NCBI RefSeq assembly: GCF_001316105.1
Contig: NZ_BBCP01000001.1
Span: 62,001-126,000 of the forward strand
From: Thermogymnomonas acidicola JCM 13583
GTDB taxonomy: Archaea > Thermoplasmatota > Thermoplasmata > Thermoplasmatales > Thermoplasmataceae
DNA: 64,000 nucleotides
Direction of reading: 5' to 3'
Part shown: positions 11,923 to 21,501 of the stretch, one piece after another
Layout of the letters: every line of letters starts with the position of its first letter
Numbering within the stretch: the stretch's first letter is position 1
Position numbers and translations under genes: made by a program
Notes under the pieces: generated by a model
Databases searched by the model: none
Seen by the model: the letters and a program-made list of their open reading frames with translations, nothing else
Told to the model about the DNA's origin: nothing

Positions 11923-12489
11923 ATGGGCGACCCTAAGTTCCCAAGGAAGAAGTATTCAACTCCGAGGCATCCATGGGAAAAGGAGAGGATAGAGGAAGAG
12001 AGAGGCCTGCTGATAAAGTACGGCCTGAAGAACAAGAAGGAGCTGTGGAGGGCACAGTCCCTGCTTGAGAACTTCAGGAGCCAGGCTAGGGACCTGCAGG
12101 CGAGGCTCAGGAGGGACGACCCGTACGCCAGGAAGCAGTTCGAGGCCCTCGTGGGCAGGCTCAACCGCTACAGCATCCTGGGCCCAGACGCCACCCTGGA
12201 CGACGTCCTATCACTGGGCATTGAGGACATACTCCAGAGGAGGCTGCAGAGCCTGGTGCTAAGGAAGAACCTGGCCAGGACGCCGAAGCAGGCCAGGCAG
12301 CTCATCACTCATGGCCACATATCCTTGAACGGGCGCAGGGTCACCATCCCGGGAGTTCTCGTTGAGGGCTCGGTGGAGGACACCATAACCTATTATGAGT
12401 TCTCGCCCCCTCAGCGACGAGCTCCACAAGCTCAGGCAGGAGATAGCGGGCGAGGCCAAGGAGGAGAAGCAGGAGGGTGAGGCCCAGTG
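11923..12489 (+). CDS. rps4: 30S ribosomal protein S4, 3' frame break
   Basis: S4 binds 16S rRNA early in assembly. The archaeal N-terminus '[20 protein letters not shown]' and the S4 RNA-binding domain '[20 protein letters not shown]' followed by '[15 protein letters not shown]' are clear. A C run near 12404-12408 shifts the frame; corrected, the tail reads '[18 protein letters not shown]' and ends at TGA 12487-12489, overlapping the GTG of rps11. The gap to rps13 is nine bases. Confidence 0.95.
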
Positions 12490-12880
12490 AACAAGACGGG
12501 CATAGCGCACATATTCGCTTCACAGAACAACACGATCATCCTAGTTACGGACGTTACCGGGGGGGCCGAGACGCTTGCCAAGGCAAGCGGCGGCATGGTC
12601 GTGAAGAACGACAGGGACGAGTCGAGCCCGTACGCGGCAATGAGGGCAGCGGACATAGTGGCAGAGAAGTTGAAGGAGAAGGAGATCACGGACCTGATCA
12701 TCAAGGTCAGGGCGCCGGGTGGTAACAAGTCCAAGATACCTGGCCCGGGTGCGCAGTCGGCCATCAGGGCGCTCTCCAGGGCGGGGGGGTTCAGGATCGT
12801 TAGGATAGAGGAGGTCACCCCCGATCCCCACGACGGGACCAAAAAGAAGGGGGGGAAAGAGGGGGGGAAGGAGAGTCTGA
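12487..12880 (+). CDS. rps11: 30S ribosomal protein S11, 3' G runs wrong
   Basis: S11 sits on the platform of the 30S subunit. '[20 protein letters not shown]' and '[22 protein letters not shown]' are conserved. The end is the clearest proof of run-length errors: reading the runs at 12850-12856 and 12861-12867 as 6 and 4 G instead of 7 and 7 gives the invariant archaeal ending '...[20 protein letters not shown]' and a stop at 12878-12880. GTG 12487 overlaps the rps4 stop and the rpoD ATG follows directly at 12881. Confidence 0.95.
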
Positions 12881-13709
12881 ATGACCCTCAAGATCATCGA
12901 GCTTTCCGACAGGTACATGAAGTTCTACGTGGACGGCATAACGCCTGCCATAGCCAACGCCCTGAGGAGGACGCTCATAAACGACATACCTAAGCTAGCA
13001 ATAGAGAAGGTCACGTTCAGGCACGGCGAGATCAGGGACACCGAGGGCAACGTCTACGATTCCTCGCTGCCCCCCTCTTCGACGAGGTGGTGGCCCACAG
13101 GCTGGCAATGATACCCCTCATCACAGACCTGAAGATGAACTTCAGGGACCAGTGCAGCTGTGGGGGGGGAAGGGCTGCCCACTCTGCACCGTTACGTACT
13201 CAATCAACAAGGTGGGCCCGGCAATAGTGACGTCCGCGGACCTGCAGCCCGTGGATAACCCTTACCTGGTCCCAGCCGACAAGGAGATACCCATAGTCAA
13301 GCTGGGGGGGCCGAAGCAGGGCCTATTGCTCACCGCGCAGGCCATCATGGGCAGGGGAAAGGACCATGCGAAGTGGCAGGTGACCTCAGGTGTTGCGTAC
13401 AAGTACCACAGGGAGTTCATAGTGGACAAGTCGCAGTACCCTGACTGGGTGAAGGCAAAGGAATCCTGCCCTTCATGCGTTCTGAGGGAGGACGAGAAGG
13501 AGATAGTGTTCACGGATGACTACGGCTTCCCGTGGGCCAACAGGCTCTTCGAGAACAGGGCTGTGAGGATAGTTGAGGACGACACGCGCTTCATATTCCA
13601 GTTCGAGACAGACGGCTCCCTCAAGGCCATAGATGTCCTGGACTATGCGCTGCGCAGGCTGCAGGAGAGGCTGAACACGCTGGCGGAGAGCATGTCCGCC
13701 CCGGACTGA
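12881..13709 (+). CDS. rpoD: RNA polymerase subunit D (Rpo3), frame broken
   Basis: Alpha-like assembly subunit that dimerises with subunit L. The start '[20 protein letters not shown]' and '[20 protein letters not shown]' are diagnostic. The Rpb3-type metal loop Cys-Ser-Cys-Gly...Gly-Cys-Pro-Leu-Cys is at nt ~13152-13192, and a further pair 'CPSC' occurs near 13467, so a metal or Fe-S insert is likely. Frame changes are at the C run ~13070 (six C for an expected four) and the 8-G run at 13161-13169. It ends the ribosomal operon, as is usual in archaea. Confidence 0.94.
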
Positions 13710-13796
13710 CCCCCCCGGACCCGGGGTCGCCTTACAGGTGGCCACGCCCGTTCTTTCAGATCCTATTATTAGGCAGAAAGCTCTGTCCATGAAAAG

Positions 13797-14578
13797 ATGG
13801 ACAGCCTGCTTGCCTCACTCCGGGAAATAGGGCGTGAGATACGTGAAACCCTTCTAAGGGTTATAGGCGACCCTGACATGTCTGCCATCACAGGCATGGG
13901 TGCCGACGGCACGTACACACACAGGATCGACAGGGTCTGCGAGGACATAATCATAAGGAATGTCAAGGATCTCGATCTCCCGGTGAACGTCGTGAGTGAG
14001 GAGGCAGGGATCGTGGACAGGGGGGCTACGACCAGAACCTAGTTACGGATCCTCTTGACGGCACATTCAATGCGGAACACAGGATACCTTTCTTCGCCTC
14101 CTCCATGGCGGTCATGGGCAGTGATACAGATTCCCTGAGGCTCGGTTACGTGATCAACCTTGGCAACGGTGATGAGTACTGGACGGAGAGGGGGGGTGGT
14201 GGCGTCTTCTTCAACGGGAACAGGGTCACGAGGAAGAGGAGGGCGAACGTTGTATCGTTCAACATAGGCGATGGGGGGGTGGAGGAGTACATCGGAAGGT
14301 TACTGTCCCTCAGGGGGGGCAAGAAGCGCGCCCTCGGCTGCGCATCCCTGGAACTGTGCTTGGTCGCCACAGGCTCCCTGGACATGATGGCCTACCTGGG
14401 TAACGGGAACAGGATACGGAACGTCGACGTGGCCGCTGGCGTCCTGGCTGTGAGGGAGTCCGGCGGTGCGGTTGTGGATGAAAGGGGGGGCGCAGAGTTC
14501 AGGGCCGGGCTGGACGTTTCGAAGAGAATGAACATCGTGGCCGTCTCAGACAGGAATTTCCTGGTTGATATACTATGA
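13797..14578 (+). CDS. Inositol monophosphatase / archaeal fructose-1,6-bisphosphatase, frame broken
   Basis: Metal-dependent sugar phosphatase of the IMPase superfamily. Corrected sequence contains the metal motif 'VTDPLDGTFNAEHR' (nt ~14042-14083) and the second motif 'NVDVAAGVLAVRESGG', matching the WDxAAG-type site. A G-run error at 14022-14028 breaks the frame. Archaeal members usually dephosphorylate both inositol-1-phosphate and fructose-1,6-bisphosphate and serve gluconeogenesis or lipid headgroup synthesis. Its stop overlaps the ATG of the NAD kinase gene. Confidence 0.9.
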
Positions 14579-15413
14579 GGGTCGCCTTTGTGATAAGGAA
14601 GGGCTGTGAGAGGTGTGCCAGGATCGTCCGCAGGATAGTAGAGATCCTGCCAGAGGACTGGGAAGTCATCTATGACAGGGAGTGCGCGAGGTTCCTCGGG
14701 GGGGGCAAGGGCCAGGAACTGGAGAGGATCGAAGCGGACATAATAGTTACAGTGGGCGGTGACGGAACGGCGCTGAGGGCTCTGCAGAACTCAAAGGGGG
14801 GCCCGTGCTGGGCATCAACATGGGTGGCCTTGGCTTCCTGACAGAGGTGGAGATAGGGGGGGAGGTCGAGAAGTCAATATACAGGATAATAAGGGGGGGC
14901 GATTACAGGATAGAGAGGGCAATGAAGCTCAAGGTCACCGTGAACGGCATCCGCACCAAGGACTGCACCAACGAAGTGGTTGTGCACACGAGGAAGGTGT
15001 CGAAGATAAGGAAGTTCAACATATACGTGTCAGGCCACTTCCTGGACTCCGTGAGCGCAGACGGGGGGGTAATAGTGGCCACGCCCATAGGGTCAACCTC
15101 ATACTCGTACAGTGCGGGCGGGCCCATACTCCTACCTTCACTGAGGGCCATGGTCATATCTTACCTGGCCCCCCCGTTCGGATCCAGGATAAGGCCGGTG
15201 GTGGTGCCGACGGAGAGGAGCATAAGGATAAGGCTGGTGGGCAGAGACCAGGACAGCCTGGTGATACTGGATGGCCAGGAGGAGATCCCCCCCGTGCACG
15301 CGGGGGACGACATAGAGATATCTGTATCGGAGAACTACGCGGAGTTCGTCACTCTGGAGCGGTCATTCTACCAGAGGATGAGGGAAAAGCTGATCAAGTA
15401 TGTGGTCAATTAA
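14575..15413 (+). CDS. nadK: NAD kinase, frame broken
   Basis: ATP- or polyphosphate-dependent enzyme making NADP+. The 'VTVGGDGTALRAL' motif (catalytic Asp) at nt ~14750-14790 and the later 'GINMGGLGFLTEVE' and 'ATPIGSTSYSYSAGGPIL' are diagnostic. The G run at 14797-14802 shifts the frame between the first two motifs. The N-terminal 70 residues carry a CxxC pair ('GCERCARIV'), not universal in the family. Start and stop overlap neighbours, so 13797-15765 reads as one operon. Confidence 0.93.
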
Positions 15414-15765
15414 GAGAAGGACACTCCTCATGATCATGGAGGCATCAAAGTCCTCATATCCCAAGGAGTTCGGTGCCTTCCTGAGGGCCTACAAGGATGT
15501 TATCTATGAGATCGCGGTCCTCCCGGGCACCATCCAGGGAGACCACCACACAATATTCCTCATGTACACGAAGCCCATCGACTTCTCCATTGTGGGCACG
15601 GTGCACTCCCACCCCCCCTCAGGCGTGAGGATACCGAGCGATGAGGACCTTCACATGTTCTCCAACACGGGCCCGGTGCACATAATCGTCGGCTACCCAT
15701 TCGGCGAAGGTGATTTCACTGCGTTCAGGAGGGACGGCAGGGAGGTGGAGGTCAGGGTCATATGA
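15400..15765 (+). CDS. JAMM/MPN-type metalloprotease
   Basis: Zinc isopeptidase fold of 121 residues. The JAMM signature is complete: a glutamate near residue 23 and H69-S-H71-P...S80-x2-D83. One of the two prolines after the second His is likely an added codon from a C run (15611-15617). Archaeal JAMM proteins remove ubiquitin-like SAMP modifiers from proteins or carry out sulfur-transfer related cleavage; which applies here cannot be told. ATG 15400 overlaps the NAD kinase end. The gene is convergent with prpB. Confidence 0.88.
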   Translation: MWSIKRRTLLMIMEASKSSYPKEFGAFLRAYKDVIYEIAVLPGTIQGDHHTIFLMYTKPIDFSIVGTVHSHPPSGVRIPSDEDLHMFSNTGPVHIIVGYPFGEGDFTAFRRDGREVEVRVI

Positions 15766-16696
15766 GGCCCCCCCTGCCCCCCCTCCTGGCCTGCATCCCC
15801 CCCTGTACCTCTCTGAAGATGCCGCTGTCATCTTCGGCATACTGGTCGTAGCCTATGACGCTGTAGAACTCCTTCCGCGTCATCAGGCTGTCCACGAAGC
15901 CCCTCTGCGTGCCCGCCCTGAAGAGGTCCCTGTACACCGAGTCCATCGCCTTCAGGGCAGCCCTGAAGGCGGTGAGCGGGAATATCACCGCCCTGTACCC
16001 GAGGCTCTTTAGCTCCTGCGCCGAGAGGAGCGGGCTCTTCCCGAACTCCGTCATGTTGGCGAGGAGCGGGCCGTCAACCTCCCTGGCGAACTGCCTGAAC
16101 TCCTCCTCGCTCTCCAGCGCCTCTATGAATATCATGTCGGCACCGCAGTCCAGGTAGAACTTGGCCCTTTCAACGGCGTCCTGGAAGCCGTTCACTGCCC
16201 TGGCATCCGTCCTGGCTATTATCACAAAGTCCTCGTCCTTCCTGGCTTCCACAGCCGCCCTCACCTTCATCCCCATCTCCTCGGCGCCTATCACCTTCTT
16301 CCCCCCCTCAAGGTGGCCGCACCTCTTGGGCATCACCTGGTCCTCGATGTGTATTGCGGACGCGCCGGCCGCCTCCAGGAGCCTTACGGTCCTTATGACG
16401 TTGATGGCCTCACCGAAGCCGGTGTCAGCATCCACTATGAGCGGCGACCTCGCCACAGAGGTGATCCTTCTGCACTCCTCCGCCAGTTCCGTGAGGGTCG
16501 TCACGGAGAGGTCGGGGGGGAGGCCCATGGCCCCCCCCGCAACGCCTGAGCCGGAGAGGTAGAGTGCCCTGAAGCCGCCCCTCTCCGCAAGCTGGGCGCT
16601 TATGCCGTTGAATACTCCGGCTGCCGTAACGAAGTCAGCCATCTGCCTCCTGAGTTCTGCCGGACCCAGGTTCACGTTGTCCCTAAGGACCGACAC
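15758..16696 (-). CDS. prpB: Methylisocitrate lyase (PrpB)
   Basis: Isocitrate lyase/PEP mutase superfamily TIM barrel splitting 2-methylisocitrate into pyruvate and succinate. The catalytic 'KRCGHLEGGKKVI' loop, the metal-binding 'VDADTGFGEAINV' and 'HIEDQVMPKRCGH' are present; length 312 fits PrpB. The Gly-rich C-terminal tail passes through C runs and may be mis-framed. GTG 16696 overlaps the 3' end of prpD by 14 nt, so the two methylcitrate-cycle genes form one operon reading leftward. No methylcitrate synthase lies beside them in this window. Confidence 0.93.
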   Translation of the reverse strand: MSVLRDNVNLGPAELRRQMADFVTAAGVFNGISAQLAERGGFRALYLSGSGVAGGAMGLPPDLSVTTLTELAEECRRITSVARSPLIVDADTGFGEAINVIRTVRLLEAAGASAIHIEDQVMPKRCGHLEGGKKVIGAEEMGMKVRAAVEARKDEDFVIIARTDARAVNGFQDAVERAKFYLDCGADMIFIEALESEEEFRQFAREVDGPLLANMTEFGKSPLLSAQELKSLGYRAVIFPLTAFRAALKAMDSVYRDLFRAGTQRGFVDSLMTRKEFYSVIGYDQYAEDDSGIFREVQGGMQARRGGRGGLI

Positions 16697-18019
16697 TCTT
16701 CACCACCTCCATCAGCTCCCTGATGCTCCTCCTCTCCAGGTCCCTGCAGACGCCTATGACCTCCCTGGCCCTGTCCTCGCCCATGACGCGCCTGCCCTTC
16801 TCCTGAAGGTCATCCCAGGTGTATGGCCTCCTGAAGTGGCCCTTGGGTGCATCCACCTCCTTTGACCACGTGCCCCCCCTGTCTGTCCTCACCTCGATCC
16901 TTACAGGCAGGTACTCCGGTACATACTGTTGTACTTCTCCGTCACATTGAACTTCATCCTGTCGATGAGGTCAAGTATTGCCTGGTCCCTGAGGTACCGG
17001 TCGTCGTAGGCATCCAGGCCGGGGGGCACCGTGGAGAAGCGTGTACGCTATTATGTAGGGCATGCTGTGGTCTGCGGTTTCCTTCGTCCTTGGCCTCAGC
17101 TTCTCCGGGTCCTTTATGATTATGGTGTGCGCCACCCTGAAGGTGTCCACACTCACGCTCTCTATGTCTCCTCTTATCTCTTTCCGCAGTTCATCCGCAG
17201 CCTCCGCCGCGCTCATCGCATGGTATTCCACGGGGTAGTTCTTTATCATTGTCCTCGGGACTCTGTCCACAGAGAGGTCCAGGTCGAACTCACCGGACAC
17301 CTGCTTGAAGAAGCCCATCTCCCCCCCAGTGAATATGTGAGATGGGCCGGTGAAGCCCTTCTGGGCCAGCAGTGCTGCGAACACGCTGTTCCTGCAGGCA
17401 TTGGCTGCCGTGAAGCCCTTCCACATGCTGAGCTCGCCGGCCCTGGTCTGCCGCATGCTTATGTTGTTGTTGATGCCCAGGCTCAGGGCGTTCTCAAACC
17501 TCTCTTCAGTGAGGCCCATGAGGTTCGCTATACCGGCGGCGGAAGATACCGATATGTAAGTCACATGGTCCCAACCGCGATCCCTAATGGAGACCGCATC
17601 GGACAGCGCTCCAACCACCTGGTAGGACACGTAGGAGGCCCTGAGGAGTTCCTCACCACCCAGTGACATGGCGTAGCCCACCGCTATGAGGGGGGGCGGT
17701 ATGTTGTCCGATGGGTGCAGGGCCTCCTTCGAAAGGTAGGTGTCGTTGAAGTCCAGGTACCTGGTCATGCCGCCGTTTATGAAGCCGCAGCCTCCACGGA
17801 CACCATTGAGCCGGAAAAGTAAATGGGCGCCTCCATGCCGGATCTGTGGTGCCCGAGGGCTTCAACGGCGATCCTGACCGGCACCGAATTCCTGGCACCA
17901 TAAGAAACGATTATGGAATCCGCAACCCTCTTCTTCAGCTCCTCCCTGTCTCCTCCCTCTATGCCCTTCTCAGACACTTCCACTGAGAGTTCATGTATCT
18001 TCTGGACTATCCTGTCCAT
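16683..18019 (-). CDS. prpD: 2-Methylcitrate dehydratase (PrpD), frame broken
   Basis: MmgE/PrpD family enzyme dehydrating 2-methylcitrate in propionyl-CoA disposal. Conserved blocks include 'YLDFNDTYLSKEALHPSDNI', 'RDRGWDHVTYISVSSAAGIA' and 'MWKGFTAANACRNSVFAALL'. Frame changes lie near 17785 and at ~17020 and ~16925. The ATG at 18019 ('MDRIVQKIHELSVEVSEKG') gives the usual short helical N-terminus; open frame upstream of it is out of family. It is the first gene of prpD-prpB, with AT-rich promoter sequence around 18040-18100. Confidence 0.9.
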
Positions 18020-18162
18020 GCTGGAATATGGATGCTGCTTATGTAAAACTTGGCTGTCTGACAGTTGCGAAATTTCATGCAATGTGCTAAAATTTATATG
18101 TGCACTCCTGAGGTCTTCCACACTGCGGATTCCCGGAATAACCGGGAACGGAGGTACAGCAG
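18020..18162 (+). promoter_or_regulatory. Divergent promoter region prpD / actin-like gene
   Basis: The gap holds the AT-rich element AAATTTATATG (18090-18100), which reads as a TATA box toward the actin-like gene, leaving a leader of roughly 40 nt. It also contains the perfect inverted repeat at 18130-18148. Sequence toward prpD (18030-18060) is AT-rich but less clear. Confidence 0.45.
18130..18148. repeat. Perfect 7-bp inverted repeat in leader of actin-like gene
   Basis: TTCCCGG (18130-18136) and CCGGGAA (18142-18148) are perfect inverted copies separated by AATAA. It lies 15 nt before the ATG of the actin-like gene, so it can act as an operator or fold at the 5' end of the mRNA. Confidence 0.6.
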
Positions 18163-19166
18163 ATGATATGCATAGGGGGGGTCGACCTTGGTTATGGCGA
18201 CACGAAGGTTGTGGGCCCTGACGGGCAGAGGGTGAAGTTCCCGTCAAGGTGGGCGAAGTATGACCTTAAGTCATGGGGGGGTATAGGAGGAAACACGCTG
18301 GCTCTGAGGATAGACGATGGGGGGGACCCGTTCCTCTTCGGCGACAACGCAACTGGCCCATCGGTGAGGGAACCCCAGGGAGATGGGAGGCTTGCAGACC
18401 CGGATTCGCTGCCGCTGCTCGCAGCGGCCTGTGGATGAGCGGGGGGGCAGGTGCTGACGGGAACCAGACGCCGGTCATCATCGGGAGCGGTACGCCACTG
18501 GGCAGGTTCGAGCAGGAAGTTACGGCTGCAAGGGAAGCGCTGCAGGGCAAGGAGCTGACCATATCCTCGGCCACAGGGGGGGAGAAGAGACAGTTCATAA
18601 TAACGAAACTCGTGGCCAGGCCACAGGGAGTCGGTGCAGCCTCTACCTGCTGGAGAAGGGGCAGATCAAGCAGCAGATGGGGTACGGAGTGGTTGTGGAT
18701 ATCGGCTCAAGGACAACGGATGTCCTGACGATAAACCTGCAGAACATGGAGCCCGTTGTTGACCTGTGCTTCAGCATACAGGTCGGAATAGGCGATGCGG
18801 TCAGTGAGGTGGGCAAGGCCATAGCTAGGGAGACCGGGTTCATAGTGCCCACAGAGGTAGCGCACAAGGCCCTCACCAGCACGGTTATGTTCAAGCAGCG
18901 CGAGGTCGGAGGCCCCCAAGGTGAGCGGACCAATACTGGAGAGCCTCAGCAACAGGATCATCGACAGGCTCAGGGAGTACCTGAGGGGGGGCGAGTTGGA
19001 CATGATCACCGCACTCATACCGGTGGGCGGAGGAGCAAGCCTCATAGGCGACAGGCTGGAGGTGCTGGCGCCGGGCGTCATGGTGAAGATATCGCCAGAG
19101 GACGCACCTTTCGCCAACGCCCTGGGTTACAAGGACGCAGCCGAGAGGGTGAGCGCGAAGGCATAG
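18163..19166 (+). CDS. Actin-like ATPase (Ta0583-type), frame broken
   Basis: Actin/Hsp70-fold ATPase closely resembling the structurally known Thermoplasma acidophilum actin Ta0583, which polymerises and resembles plasmid ParM. Visible motifs are phosphate-1 'VDLGYGDTKV', connect/phosphate-2 'VDIGSRTTDVLTINL', and the adenosine loop 'ALIPVGGGASLIGDR'. The insert 'QGDGRLADPDSLPLLAAA' is shared with Ta0583 as I recall it. Frame changes occur near 18436-18446, 18628 and 18915. Ta0583-type proteins are ~320 residues, matching this span. It is followed 36 nt later by a small ribbon-helix-helix-like gene. Confidence 0.9.
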
Positions 19167-19201
19167 TGCGGAAGGGGGGGCTGTGAGATGGAGAGATCGG
19201 T

Positions 19202-19555
19202 GTGACCGAGGGTGAGAGGGGGGGAGAGGGCGACACCGCAGGCGACGAGCTGGAGGGTGTCGTGATTCGGCTCACCAAGGAAGACGTCATGCTGATCGAG
19301 CTCCTGAGGAGGGAGGAGGAGAGCGTCCTTGACGTTGTGAGGCGTGCGCTCTCCGAATCCCTGGAATACAGCATCCTGCGAAAGGCATTCTCCTCTCTGG
19401 ACGGCGGCAGGGCACAGGGCGAGAGGGCGGAGAAGTACGTGCCCAAACTCGAGCCTGGAAAGCCAAGGAACACCCTGCGTGACGTGGTGATGGAGGAGAG
19501 GAAGAACCTGAAGGAGGCCCTGGAAAGCAAGTGGGCAGAGGTCGGCGACGGCTGA
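19202..19555 (+). CDS. Small protein with ribbon-helix-helix-like domain, partner of actin gene
   Basis: Protein of 117 residues, GTG start. An acidic/glycine N-terminus (~20 residues, passing through a G run at 19219-19225) precedes 'GVVIRLTKEDVMLIELLRRE' and 'SVLDVVRRALSESL', which has the strand-helix-turn-helix spacing of ribbon-helix-helix DNA-binding proteins. A charged helical tail follows. I do not recognise a named family. It lies directly downstream of the actin-like ATPase in the same direction, an arrangement like parM-parR. A DNA adaptor role is inference. The N-terminus may be wrong because an upstream ATG (19188) frame closes at once. Confidence 0.65.
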   Translation: MTEGERGGEGDTAGDELEGVVIRLTKEDVMLIELLRREEESVLDVVRRALSESLEYSILRKAFSSLDGGRAQGERAEKYVPKLEPGKPRNTLRDVVMEERKNLKEALESKWAEVGDG

Positions 19556-19864
19556 TCACTGCTGCATGTTCCTGAAGAGTTCCTCTATCTTCCTCGCCAT
19601 GCCGGTGTCCTTCTCTGTCACAGACATCTCGTCGTGTGTTGTTAGTTCAACGGTGACACGGCCGTATGAGAGCGTTATGTCCGGGTGGTGGCCCTCTTTC
19701 TGTGCAAGTTCCGCGATTCTGGTTGCGAACTCCCTGGCCTTTTCATAGCTCGAGAACCTGAACTCCCTCCTGATGCGCTCCGGCACCAGGACCCAGTCCC
19801 TGCCCGGCAGGTCTACATTTCTCAACTCCCGCACCTCCGAGTTGTTGGAAATCCAATACATCAT
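19556..19864 (-). CDS. Pterin-4a-carbinolamine dehydratase
   Basis: PCD/DCoH family of ~103 residues. 'FSSYEKAREFATRIAELAQK' and 'EGHHPDITLSYGRVTVELTTHD' carry the catalytic His-His...His set. The ATG at 19864 gives the normal length; longer readings upstream add unrelated sequence. The enzyme recycles 4a-hydroxy-tetrahydropterin, or acts in molybdopterin-related chemistry in organisms without aromatic hydroxylases. It converges with the RHH-like gene, whose stop it adjoins. Confidence 0.92.
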   Translation of the reverse strand: MMYWISNNSEVRELRNVDLPGRDWVLVPERIRREFRFSSYEKAREFATRIAELAQKEGHHPDITLSYGRVTVELTTHDEMSVTEKDTGMARKIEELFRNMQQ

Positions 19865-19997
19865 GAGGTCATTGCGGATTAACCTTCGCAGCCCGGATGG
19901 GTACAGTTCATGAGAAGGGGCAGAGCGGCAACTTCTGTCAGGACCGTGGAAATGAAGTTGAATATAATCCATCCACGGGCATATGGGAACCATCAAG

Positions 19998-20007
19998 GTT
20001 TATATCA
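19998..20007 (+). promoter_or_regulatory. TATA box of the 20024 gene
   Basis: GTTTATATCA (19999-20006) lies ~24 nt before ATG 20024, the spacing expected for a leaderless transcript. It argues that the protein starts at 20018/20024 and not at upstream in-frame codons. Confidence 0.6.
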
Positions 20008-20023
20008 CCGCATTCGCATGATA

Positions 20024-20611
20024 ATGTATGGCATCACCCTCAGGGATGCCATGCTCAGCAGGGCCGCGGACTTCTCCAGGGCTACGTCATCAGTTCCGAT
20101 TGTATACCTTGGGGGGGTATCCGGTTCGGTTTCCTACGAGCCGTCCGAGGGCGATGACATAGACCTGTTCACTGTGACTGAAAGGGATGCGCTGTGGTTC
20201 ACCCTGCTTGTGCTCCTGGTCAAGAGGAGGCTCATCGGCGACCGGGACCTGTGCATCTCGTTCGTCATGGATCGTGCTTTCGCATCTTCCTACCTCTCCG
20301 GTGACCTTGGGCCACTTGAGAGGCGAGACCTCGAGCACCTGGTGCGCCTGAGGGGGGGTACCGACCCATCCAGGATCGGTTCAGGGAGAGGTGGTGTAGC
20401 ATCACCTGCCATGGTTTTCCTCAGCGCACTCACCTACCCCCCCTGGCTGGCCGCTTTCCTCTTCATAAAAGGGTGCGCTGTCGATAAGTCTGTGAGGAGG
20501 AGGTTCGGCGAGGAGAGGGGCTTCAGGGTCAGGCTCTCCTGGAGGTACTACATCCTTGACACAGTGAAGTACCAGAGGATGAGAGAACGAGCATGGGAAG
20601 GTCAGCACTGA
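20024..20611 (+). CDS. Nucleotidyltransferase-like protein
   Basis: About 195 residues. 'YLGGVSGSVSYEPSEGDDID' followed by 'LFTVT' fits the G[GS]x(n)DxD active-site pattern of minimal nucleotidyltransferases, with a long alpha-helical remainder ('RDALWFTLLVLLVKRRLIG', 'FIKGCAVDKSVRRRFGEERG'). The substrate is unknown. ATG 20024 fits the TATA box at 19999. Its end overlaps the glycosyltransferase gene that follows, so it may act in the same surface-glycan locus (inference). Confidence 0.6.
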   Translation: MYGITLRDAMLSRAADFSRATSSVPIVYLGGVSGSVSYEPSEGDDIDLFTVTERDALWFTLLVLLVKRRLIGDRDLCISFVMDRAFASSYLSGDLGPLERRDLEHLVRLRGGTDPSRIGSGRGGVASPAMVFLSALTYPPWLAAFLFIKGCAVDKSVRRRFGEERGFRVRLSWRYYILDTVKYQRMRERAWEGQH

Positions 20612-21501
20612 TATTCGCATACGACGAGCCCGATGGCCTGCGGCAGGTCATGGAGAGTGTGAGGGGGGAGCAGCGTCAGCCATATCGTTGTTGCGGCGGG
20701 CGGCGGTGCAGACACCGTTGAGGTACTGCGTTCCCTGGCCTCCCAGGGCATATCTGTCCTTTTCGAGAGGGAGAGGCTCGGCAAGGCTGCCGCGTACAAC
20801 CGGGCCATAGGAAGCGTCAGGGGGGGAGATGCCGTCGTCATTGTGAACAGCGATGTGGTGGTGGAGCCTGAGACCATAGACCTTTTGCTCTCTTCGGTGG
20901 AGGGTGGCTGTGATATATCCTTCCCCAGGATCGTGCCGGACCGTTCAAGGGGGGGCTTCTGGTCAAGGGTCTCATCGGTGCTCTGGGACCTGCAGGACGT
21001 ACGCATAAGGACGCTCATGGGGGGGAAGGGAATGGTACCGAGCAGCGGGGGGGAGGTCTTCGCGATCAGGTCAGGGCACCTGAGGCCCATACCTGAGGTC
21101 ATCAACGACGACGCTTACATCTTCGCCAGAGTCGCCAGGGAGGGAGGGACCTGTGCTACCTGAGGGAGGCGGAGGTTGTGAACTTCCCTCCCTCAAGCCC
21201 GCGAGACATCGTAATGCAGAGGAGGCGTGTGATCCTGGGCCACATGCAGCTCCTCTCCCTCGGGACGTATTCTGATACGAGCGTGACCATGCTCCTCTCA
21301 GGTAAGGGGGTATTGCTCACCGTGATGCTGGAGGCAATCAGGGAGTGCCGCTGGCGTTCCCTTTACCTCTTTCCCCCCCTCCTCCTGCTCGAGGCCATAT
21401 CCTTCGCCCTGGCCCTTGGCGACCTGAGGAGGGGCAGGTCCATGCTCAGGTGGCCCATCGTGAGGAGCACAAAGATTCACTTCGAGAGGAGGAACCTGTA
21501 G
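20593..21501 (+). CDS. Glycosyltransferase family 2, membrane anchored, frame broken
   Basis: GT-A fold enzyme using nucleotide sugars. The N-terminus 'MGRSALIFAYDEPDGLRQVM', the 'GKAAAYNRAIGSV' block and the DxD-like 'VIVNSDVVVEPETI' are typical GT2 features, followed by 'INDDAYIFARVA'. A C-terminal hydrophobic segment ('SLYLFPPLLLLEAISFALALG') suggests membrane association. Frame changes occur near 20664 (G run) and 21150. It overlaps the nucleotidyltransferase gene and likely builds extracellular or lipid-linked glycan. Confidence 0.85.
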
